Positions 5,775-11,161 of a DNA stretch of 11,161 bases are shown here, in pieces. The notes beneath the pieces were generated by a model. The model was not told where the DNA came from and did no database searches. It worked only from the letters and a program-made list of their open reading frames with translations. Position 1 is the stretch's first letter. Every line of letters starts with the position of its first letter. Source of the DNA: Myxococcales bacterium (lineage in GTDB: Bacteria; Myxococcota; Polyangia; Fen-1088); contig PMBY01000380.1 in the NCBI GenBank assembly GCA_003153875.1, forward strand, positions 11,865 through 23,025, read 5' to 3'. Both the position numbers and the translations under genes were made by a program.

Positions 5775-7382
5775 ATGAAGGATCGATCGACGCCGGAAGC
5801 AAGGAAACTGCGGTCTCTCGTCGCAGTTGTGTTCGCTCTCGGCGCAACCGCCGGTCTTGCGCGCGCCGAGCAGCCTGAGGACAGCGATCCGGCTGGCGAC
5901 ACGTCGGCTGCGCAGGCCGGCACGCTCTCTGCGGCTCCCTCCGAGGCAGCGCCTTCACCTTCCCCTGAGGCGAGAGTCGCTGGCGCATCGCTGCCGGCGC
6001 CGGTGGTGGCCGCACCGCCGCCAGCCAGCCCCGTGCTTGAGCCGTCACCGCCAGCGCCGAGTCCCTCCTGGTTCACCCGGCCTTCGCTGACGGTGGCCGT
6101 GGGTGAGGCCGCCAGCAGATGGGCCGTGACTCTCTACGGCTTCGTGGAGGCTGACCTCATCTACGACACCACGCGGAGCTACAACGACTCGATCGGCAGC
6201 GCGCTGGTGGCCCGCAAAGAAACCTATGAAGGACGCAATGGTCGTACGCAGTTCTCGATTCGCAACACGCGACTGGGCTTTGCCTTGGAGTCGCCGCAGG
6301 TTGGACCGGTGAAGCCGTCGGCTGTGCTGGAAGCCGACTTCTTCGGCCACCAGGAGACCCCACCGGCCACGTCGGAGGTCACCTACTTCAGCAGTCCCGT
6401 GTTGCGACTGAGGCACGCCTTCGTGAAGTTGGAGAATCCCTACGTGAACGTGCTCATGGGGCAGACCTACGACGTGTTCGGCTGGCAGAACTACTTCTCG
6501 CCCTGTTCGCTGGAGTTTCTCGGGCTGCCCAATCAGCTCTTTTCGCGCAACATGCAGCTTCGCGTTTCTCACACGTTTTACGCGACGGGCGTGGTCAGCC
6601 TCGATGTGGCCGCTTCGGCCGTGCGCCCGGCCCAGCGCGACGCAGAGGTTCCCGACGCCAACGCGGGCCTGCGCCTCAGTGTCAACCGATGGAAAGGAAT
6701 CACCACGCCCGGCAACGTGGGCACCGTCGCGTTGCCTCTCTCCCTCGGCGTGTCGGGCACTGTGCGGCAGTTCAAGGTCGATTGGTTCACCCCGCCCCCC
6801 GTGCAGCACTCCAACAGCGCGACCGGCTGGGGCCTGTCGGTGGACGCGCTTGTGCCGGTGATTCCAGCTGCCAGTGCAGATGACCGAGGCAACCGCCTGA
6901 CCCTCATTGGCTCCTTCGTCAAGGGAACTGGAATCGCCGACCTCATCACCTCGGGCGGTGGGGCACAGTTCCAGCCCTTGCCCAATCCCGGCCAGGCCAG
7001 CCCACCGTTCGTCTACACCCCGGACATCGACAACGGCCTGGTAACCTTTGATAGGAATGGCGTTCTGCATACCATTGCGTGGCAGGCATTCCGGGTCGGC
7101 CTTCAGTACTACTTGCCTCCGACGGGTCGGCTGTTCTTTTCTGGGAACTACACCCAGTCCCACTCGGGCAATCTTGCCAAGCTGTTCCTCCCGGGAAACT
7201 CAGAGATCGAGTTGCTCGGCACAATTGCGCACACGTCACGGTACGCCGACGCGAACCTCTTCTGGGATGTGACGCCCGCGGCACGGATTGGCGTGTCCGG
7301 GCAGTACACCCAGGTCAACTACCTTGATGGGACCAAGCCGCACAACATCCGCGGCATGGCCCAAACCGTGTACCAGTTCTGA
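5775..7382 (+). CDS. DcaP-like outer-membrane porin
   Basis: The ATG at 5775 gives 535 residues with a clear signal peptide (KLRSLVAVVFALGATAGLARA, likely cut after Ala31) and a GGGAGA upstream. Residues 32-105 are a long Ala/Pro/Ser-rich linker. The barrel begins at VTLYGFVEADLIYDTTRSY (about 118-136), a motif typical of DcaP-like trimeric porins, and continues through RNTRLGFALESP, AVLEADFFG, LRLRHAFVKLE and VNVLMGQTYDVFGWQ. The protein ends ...RGMAQTVYQF; a terminal Phe is the usual signal for barrel assembly. Its role is probably passive uptake of small, perhaps acidic, solutes. The pectinesterase gene follows after 38 bp with no terminator, which suggests that pectin-derived oligosaccharides are the cargo (inference). 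An alternative in-frame start at 5715 (MRRQVLVLALLGFSPG) would add 20 residues and bury the signal sequence, so it is disfavoured. The long linker ahead of the barrel is unusual. Confidence 0.72.
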   Translation: MKDRSTPEARKLRSLVAVVFALGATAGLARAEQPEDSDPAGDTSAAQAGTLSAAPSEAAPSPSPEARVAGASLPAPVVAAPPPASPVLEPSPPAPSPSWFTRPSLTVAVGEAASRWAVTLYGFVEADLIYDTTRSYNDSIGSALVARKETYEGRNGRTQFSIRNTRLGFALESPQVGPVKPSAVLEADFFGHQETPPATSEVTYFSSPVLRLRHAFVKLENPYVNVLMGQTYDVFGWQNYFSPCSLEFLGLPNQLFSRNMQLRVSHTFYATGVVSLDVAASAVRPAQRDAEVPDANAGLRLSVNRWKGITTPGNVGTVALPLSLGVSGTVRQFKVDWFTPPPVQHSNSATGWGLSVDALVPVIPAASADDRGNRLTLIGSFVKGTGIADLITSGGGAQFQPLPNPGQASPPFVYTPDIDNGLVTFDRNGVLHTIAWQAFRVGLQYYLPPTGRLFFSGNYTQSHSGNLAKLFLPGNSEIELLGTIAHTSRYADANLFWDVTPAARIGVSGQYTQVNYLDGTKPHNIRGMAQTVYQF

Positions 7383-7420
7383 GCATGCCCCGCTGGGGTC
7401 GCAACTGAGGGAGCAGATTT

Positions 7421-8932
7421 ATGGTCATGAAACGGTCTTTTGTCCCGGCTGTCGTTACATTGTGTCTGGTCGTCTCCGCCTGCAGTTCGTCCTCGAACAA
7501 TGGATCACCGACAAACACTGGTGGTAAGCCTGGGGGAGGAGGTGCGGCGAGCAGCGGTGGTTCGGTCGCGGCCGGGGGCAGCAGCGTGGCCGGAGAAAGC
7601 TCCAGCGGCAGCGGGACAGCCGCGAGCGGCGGTACCGCGCCAAACGCTGGAAGCACGGCCCTTGCCGGCAGCGGCGGTACTACGCCAACCGGTGGAATCG
7701 CGGCCGGCAGCGGCGGCACATTGGCCGGTGGAACCACTGCCACTGGCGGTGCCATTGTGACCGGCGGCGGCACTCCTCCTGCGGTGACCTGCACAGCGGA
7801 GTACACCGGCTCGGAAACCCGGCCTCAGCTTACCGATGCCTCAGCCGCGTGCTTCACCACCAAGAACTACCTGGCCGAAGCGGGCACCATCGGAGCGTTG
7901 GTACGTGACAACTGGGATCCTTCGGCTGGCCTTCCCGCTTCCAGCAGCTACACGCCAACCTACACGGTCGCGGCAGATGGAAGTGGCACCCACACCACGG
8001 TGCAAGACGCGATCACCGCAGCCAGCGGCTCGGGCAGCAGCGCGCGCGTCTACATCCTGGTGAAGCCCGGCAGCTACCGCGAACTCGTCTGCGCAAAGGG
8101 GTCCGTGCCCATCACTCTCTATGGTGCGGATACCGACGCGACCAACGTCACCATCGCGTTTGACAACTACAACGGCAAGACCGTGGACAGCACCAAGACC
8201 AATGCCTGCTCGCTGCCCACGGGGACCACCTACGGAACCAGCGGAAGCAGCACATTCTTCGTTTCTGCGGCGGGGTTCCAGGCCCAAAACCTGACCATTG
8301 CCAATGATTTCGACGAGGGCAGTCTGACTTCGAACGTCCAGGCCGTGGCGCTCACGGTTCAAGGCGACCAGGACGTGTTCCAGAATGTTCGCCTTATCGG
8401 CAACCAAGACACCCTGCAGGTCAAGTCGTCCAAGCTGACCCTGGTGGCCCGCTCGTACTTCAAGAACAGCACCATCGAAGGCGACACCGACTTCATCTTT
8501 GGCCGGGGCACGGCAGTGTTTGACGGTTGCGCCATCACCTACACGAGCAGCCGCAAGACCAACAGCACGATGATCGCGCCTAGCACCGAGACGGCGAATC
8601 CCTTCGGCTTCCTCATCATAAACAGCAAGATGGTGGGGGACTCGGGAATGCCGACCGGAACCGCCTACCTGGGTCGGGCGTGGGACGACAGCACCGCCGG
8701 CGCGGCGCCCAACGGCCAGGCGGTGATTCGCGACACGGAAATCGGCGGCTTTGTCAGGATTGCCGCTCCCTGGACCATCGCTGCGACCAGCGGGCGTGCC
8801 TTCAGCGCCAGCGGAAACCGTCTCTACGAGTACGAGAACACCGGGCCCGGAGCGGCCAACGACTCTGATGGAGGTGTCGCTGCTGATGCGCCCGCGCCCC
8901 AGGACGCCTCAGCGGACGCGAACGCCGACTAG
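7421..8932 (+). CDS. Lipoprotein pectin methylesterase (carbohydrate esterase family 8)
   Basis: This 503-residue enzyme removes methyl esters from homogalacturonan, giving pectate and methanol. The start at 7421 has GAGGGAG (7407-7413) seven bases upstream. The N-terminus is a lipoprotein signal (PAVVTLCLVVSAC, lipid Cys21), followed by a Gly/Ser/Thr-rich linker to about 120. The catalytic beta-helix spans about 175-470. It shows the family motifs: VAADGSGTHTTVQDAI; QAVAL with Q307; GNQDTL with Q329 and D330 (acid/base); GDTDFIFG with D357 (nucleophile); and YLGRAW with R419. All expected active-site residues are present. A short Asp/Ala-rich tail ends the protein. The gene lies 38 bp after the porin and is probably co-transcribed with it. 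The lipid anchor and long linker suggest display on the cell surface rather than free secretion, though the membrane side cannot be told from sequence. Confidence 0.95.
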   Translation: MVMKRSFVPAVVTLCLVVSACSSSSNNGSPTNTGGKPGGGGAASSGGSVAAGGSSVAGESSSGSGTAASGGTAPNAGSTALAGSGGTTPTGGIAAGSGGTLAGGTTATGGAIVTGGGTPPAVTCTAEYTGSETRPQLTDASAACFTTKNYLAEAGTIGALVRDNWDPSAGLPASSSYTPTYTVAADGSGTHTTVQDAITAASGSGSSARVYILVKPGSYRELVCAKGSVPITLYGADTDATNVTIAFDNYNGKTVDSTKTNACSLPTGTTYGTSGSSTFFVSAAGFQAQNLTIANDFDEGSLTSNVQAVALTVQGDQDVFQNVRLIGNQDTLQVKSSKLTLVARSYFKNSTIEGDTDFIFGRGTAVFDGCAITYTSSRKTNSTMIAPSTETANPFGFLIINSKMVGDSGMPTGTAYLGRAWDDSTAGAAPNGQAVIRDTEIGGFVRIAAPWTIAATSGRAFSASGNRLYEYENTGPGAANDSDGGVAADAPAPQDASADANAD

Positions 8933-8945
8933 GTGCCGAAGTTCG

Positions 8946-8976
8946 CGAAAAACTGTGACCGCATCGGGCACCAACA
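8946..8976 (+). promoter_or_regulatory. ECF-type promoter candidate for the lipoprotein-polygalacturonase unit
   Basis: CGAAAAA (8946-8952), 12 bases, then CGGGCACCAACA (8965-8976). Each box differs by one base from the sigma operon copy, and the spacing is identical. It begins 13 bp after the pectinesterase stop and lies 45 bp before the next gene at 9022, so the 3' genes can be transcribed separately. Confidence 0.58.
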
Positions 8977-9007
8977 GGGCGAAACGCAAGACTAACCCCA
9001 AGGAAAA

Positions 9008-9025
9008 ATGCGAGGGCTTCGATGA
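9008..9025 (+). CDS. Possible 5-residue minimal ORF overlapping the 9022 start
   Basis: ATGCGAGGGCTTCGATGA encodes MRGLR and its stop overlaps the next ATG as ATGA. AAGGA precedes it at 9000-9004 and its own GAGGG serves as ribosome site for 9022. The start resembles ATGCCAGGGCTT at 873 upstream of the sigma factor. This could be coupling or coincidence. Confidence 0.2.
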   Translation: MRGLR

Positions 9026-9837
9026 CAATACGGTCTGCAACGTACATTGGAACTGTGGCGCTCTTGTCACAACTGCTCCTTGCCCACGGCTGCGGCAGCA
9101 ACAACCCGAGCACAATCGGCGGCGCCGGGACGACCGGCACGGCCGGCACGCCGACGGCGGGCACGACAGGCGCGGCGGGCGCCATGGCTGGTACGCCGAC
9201 CGCCGGCACGACTGGTGCGGCGGGCGCGCCGGCTAGCACGCTGGCCGGCGGAACGACGGGCGCAGCGAGCGCGCCGGACACCACGCCGGCCGGGGGTACG
9301 AGCGGCGTGGCGGGTGCCACTGGCGGCACGCCAGCCGGCGGCGCTGCCGCTGGTACGACGGCCACCAGCAGCGGTGGCAGCACGGGCACCTCTACCGGTG
9401 CCTACGATCCGCTATGCTCGACCCTCCTCACGGCAGCGAGTGCCATTCCCACCAAGGGTGGCGTCTGTACAGACGCCGATCCCCAGCTTTGTTACAAGAA
9501 CTGCGGGCCCAAGAGCGTCGGCTTCAAGTCGGAAACCTGCTCAGGCGGGACCTACCAGGAGCAAACAGGTTGCTCCTTCCCCACGGGTATCGACTACTCC
9601 TGTTACAAGATACCGGCAGTCATCGACCCATCTTGTCCCACCACCGTGCCACAGGCCAGTACACCCTGCTCGGTGGCCGACTGCGTGCTCTGCAACGTCA
9701 ATAATGGCTATAACGACTCGTCAGGGTCCGCCAAGATCGGGTATTGCGTCTGCCCAACCACAAGTGCGGGGACGCCAGGCAAGTGGACCTGCGCCAGCAC
9801 CACGGCCTGGCCGTGCCCGGCTGGCCAGGGATGCTGA
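9022..9837 (+). CDS. Small Cys-rich lipoprotein with 15-residue tandem repeats
   Basis: This 271-residue protein starts at 9022 with GAGGG five bases upstream. The signal segment (YIGTVALLSQLLLAHGC) ends at a probable lipid Cys24; the His at -2 is not canonical. A Gly/Ala/Thr linker follows, including five consecutive 15-residue repeats at residues 43-117. The C-terminal 140 residues form a compact Cys-rich domain with about 16 cysteines (for example CSVADCVLCNVNNGYNDSSGSAKIGYCVC), probably disulfide-bonded. I recognise no family. Its own promoter-like motif lies upstream, and the polygalacturonase gene follows after 53 bp without a clear motif, suggesting one transcript. A role in binding plant polymer, or holding the enzyme near it, is guessed from context. 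Comparable small Cys-rich lipoproteins are common in Polyangia and mostly lack known function. Confidence 0.82.
   Translation: MTIRSATYIGTVALLSQLLLAHGCGSNNPSTIGGAGTTGTAGTPTAGTTGAAGAMAGTPTAGTTGAAGAPASTLAGGTTGAASAPDTTPAGGTSGVAGATGGTPAGGAAAGTTATSSGGSTGTSTGAYDPLCSTLLTAASAIPTKGGVCTDADPQLCYKNCGPKSVGFKSETCSGGTYQEQTGCSFPTGIDYSCYKIPAVIDPSCPTTVPQASTPCSVADCVLCNVNNGYNDSSGSAKIGYCVCPTTSAGTPGKWTCASTTAWPCPAGQGC
9148..9372 (+). repeat. Five tandem 45-bp units encoding 15-residue repeats
   Basis: The encoded units are TPTAGTTGAAGAMAG, TPTAGTTGAAGAPAS, TLAGGTTGAASAPDT, TPAGGTSGVAGATGG and TPAGGAAAGTTATSS. The first two are nearly identical and later ones diverge, so the array may grow from its 5' end. The units form a flexible, Thr-rich linker between the lipid anchor and the Cys-rich domain, and could be O-glycosylated. 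Copy number may vary between strains. Confidence 0.85.
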
Positions 9838-9890
9838 CGGAGCGTTTCGACTGGCGACCGGCAACTAGGAGCTGAGTACGGCTCACACCG

Positions 9891-11161
9891 ATGGCAAAGC
9901 AGCACGACGTCCTCGCGGCTGGTAGGCGAGCGGCCCGGCTATCGCTGGCGAGCGCCCTGTGGGCAGTCTTTCTTCTCGGTCTGGCTGCCTGCGGTGCCAA
10001 TGATGACCTTCCCGCAATCGAAACGGTTTGCGGCACCGCGGCCCCGGCTGATTCGGTCGGCGGCCCGGCCTGCGGCGCCGGCGATCCAAACCTGCCAGCA
10101 GAACCGCAGCTTCCTGCCGACGCCTGTCAAACCCTGACAGCGGTCAAGTCGGCGCCCATGGAACGAGACGATGGAACCGACCTGGACACAACCCGAATTC
10201 AGAACGCCCTGCTCGCGTGCAAAGGTAAAGCGGTCAAGCTGGTGAGCGAAGGTGAGAACAACGCCTTCGTCACGGCACACCTACAAGTCGACAGCGTTAC
10301 GTTGTGGATCGACCGGGGGACGACCCTTTACGCTTCCCGCAATCCCGCCCTCTACCAGAAGACCGGAAACTGCGGCTCGATCGGCATCAGCGACTCGGGC
10401 GCGTGCACCGACTTCATTACCCTGGCGGGTAAGAGTCCGGCCATTGTCGGCGACGGAATCATTGATGGTCAGGGCGGCGAGCCGCTCATCGGGAAGAACT
10501 ACTCGTGGTGGCAGGCATCCTACGCGCTTCGTGCCATCGACGGCAGTATCGGAAACCCCACCCTGATCAACTCGACCACGGGAACCACCGGCTTGCTGCT
10601 CTACCGAATCACCCTGCACAATTCGCCAAAGTTCCACGTCAAGATTACCTCGTATCCGGCTGACGGGAATTGCTTGACTCCTGGCAAGGGATTCATCGTC
10701 TGGGGGATCACGATTCTGACGCCCTCGCGTTGGACCAACAGTCGGGGCGAGGTGTTGACGCCGAGCTTCGCTCGCAACACCGATGGCGTCGATCCGGGAG
10801 AGGGCAACGTGGCCCAGTGCGGGGTCATTGCCTGCAGCACAATCAGTACGGGAGACGACCAAATCGCGATCAAAGGCGGCCACTTGGTGTCCGAATTGGT
10901 CATTGCACACAACCATTTCGGCACCGGCCACGGCATGTCGATCGGAAGCGAGACCTACGGGCACGACACTTCACACGATGGCGTGGCAACCCGTGGGGTT
11001 GAAAACGTGAGTATCTACGACCTCACCATCGACGCTGACTCCCGGCCGGTTGGATACAATGCCACGGCCGCGGATTTCAACGGCATTCGCGTGAAATCCG
11101 ACGAGAGCCGGGGAGGCCTGGTCAACAACATCACGTACAGCCAGATCTGCATGCGCGACAT
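9891..11161 (+). CDS. Lipoprotein polygalacturonase (GH28), 3' end cut by the window
   Basis: The frame runs from the ATG at 9891 to the window edge without a stop; 423 residues are visible. The N-terminus is a lipoprotein signal (ALWAVFLLGLAAC, lipid Cys34). The body is a right-handed beta-helix of glycoside hydrolase family 28, which hydrolyses alpha-1,4 bonds between galacturonic acids in demethylated pectin. The active-site motifs are intact and in order: NTDG (D298), GDD (D322, D323), GTGHGMSIGS (H347) and GIRVKS (R400, K402). Only the final helix turns are missing. The start is fixed by a TGA at 9873 in the same frame. AGGAG at 9867-9871 is far from the ATG (19 bases), so initiation may be weak or coupled to the preceding gene. 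It is probably co-transcribed with the 9022 gene. Endo versus exo action cannot be decided from sequence alone. Together with the CE8 enzyme it makes a complete de-esterify-then-cut pair. Confidence 0.95.
   Translation, partial: MAKQHDVLAAGRRAARLSLASALWAVFLLGLAACGANDDLPAIETVCGTAAPADSVGGPACGAGDPNLPAEPQLPADACQTLTAVKSAPMERDDGTDLDTTRIQNALLACKGKAVKLVSEGENNAFVTAHLQVDSVTLWIDRGTTLYASRNPALYQKTGNCGSIGISDSGACTDFITLAGKSPAIVGDGIIDGQGGEPLIGKNYSWWQASYALRAIDGSIGNPTLINSTTGTTGLLLYRITLHNSPKFHVKITSYPADGNCLTPGKGFIVWGITILTPSRWTNSRGEVLTPSFARNTDGVDPGEGNVAQCGVIACSTISTGDDQIAIKGGHLVSELVIAHNHFGTGHGMSIGSETYGHDTSHDGVATRGVENVSIYDLTIDADSRPVGYNATAADFNGIRVKSDESRGGLVNNITYSQICMRD

Noticed and set aside
6045..7163. A 372-codon minus-strand frame opposite the porin
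   Set aside because: It lies wholly antisense to a gene with a clear signal peptide, barrel motifs and terminal Phe; the translation has no recognisable domain and is a product of GC-rich codon bias.
7501..7790. Gly/Ser-coding GGCGGT-rich stretch as a separate DNA repeat array
   Set aside because: The periodicity is irregular and is explained by the low-complexity linker of the pectinesterase lipoprotein, unlike the regular 45-bp array at 9148-9372.
9838..9875. A fifth promoter motif before the polygalacturonase (CGGCAACTAG at about 9859)
   Set aside because: The second box needs an insertion/deletion to match and no CGAAGAA-like box lies 11-12 bases upstream; read-through from the 9022 transcript is simpler.
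10281..10964. A 227-codon minus-strand frame opposite the polygalacturonase
   Set aside because: The plus-strand frame carries all GH28 active-site motifs; the antisense frame is a shadow.

Overview
The window is high-GC DNA that looks like an accessory region of a myxobacterium, most likely Polyangia/Sorangiineae. This is inferred from gene style only: large Cys-rich lipoproteins, long Gly/Ala/Thr/Ser linkers after lipoboxes, and an ECF sigma factor coupled to an anti-sigma protein carrying TPR-like repeats. No rRNA, tRNA, CRISPR array, transposase or phage gene was seen.

Layout: (1) 1-744, the 3' end of a probable outer-membrane beta-barrel gene. (2) 931-2555, an ECF sigma factor and a membrane anti-sigma/TPR protein, overlapping by 4 bp. 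(3) 2554-2930, a 377-bp non-coding element bounded by 78-bp imperfect inverted repeats and holding two 70-bp direct repeats; it fills the gap between convergent genes. (4) 5460-2956 on the minus strand, an 834-residue lipoprotein with five Cys-rich repeats, a regulatory-like beta-sandwich and a C-terminal domain of uncertain fold. (5) 5775-8932, a DcaP-like porin followed 38 bp later by a lipoprotein pectin methylesterase (CE8). (6) 9022 to the right edge, a small Cys-rich lipoprotein with five 15-residue tandem repeats, then a lipoprotein polygalacturonase (GH28) cut by the window edge.

The most interesting result is a shared promoter-like motif, CGAAGAA-N11/12-CGGGCACTAACCA (with variants). 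It lies upstream of four transcription units: the sigma operon itself (817-848), the minus-strand Cys-rich lipoprotein (5548-5518), the porin-pectinesterase unit (5673-5703) and the lipoprotein-polygalacturonase unit (8946-8976). The obvious hypothesis is that the local ECF sigma factor recognises it, giving an autoregulated pectin-degradation regulon. In this model CE8 removes methyl esters from pectin, GH28 cuts the resulting polygalacturonate, the porin admits fragments, and the Cys-rich lipoproteins bind substrate or act in an unknown way at the surface. The enzyme assignments are strong. The regulon and the binding roles are inference.
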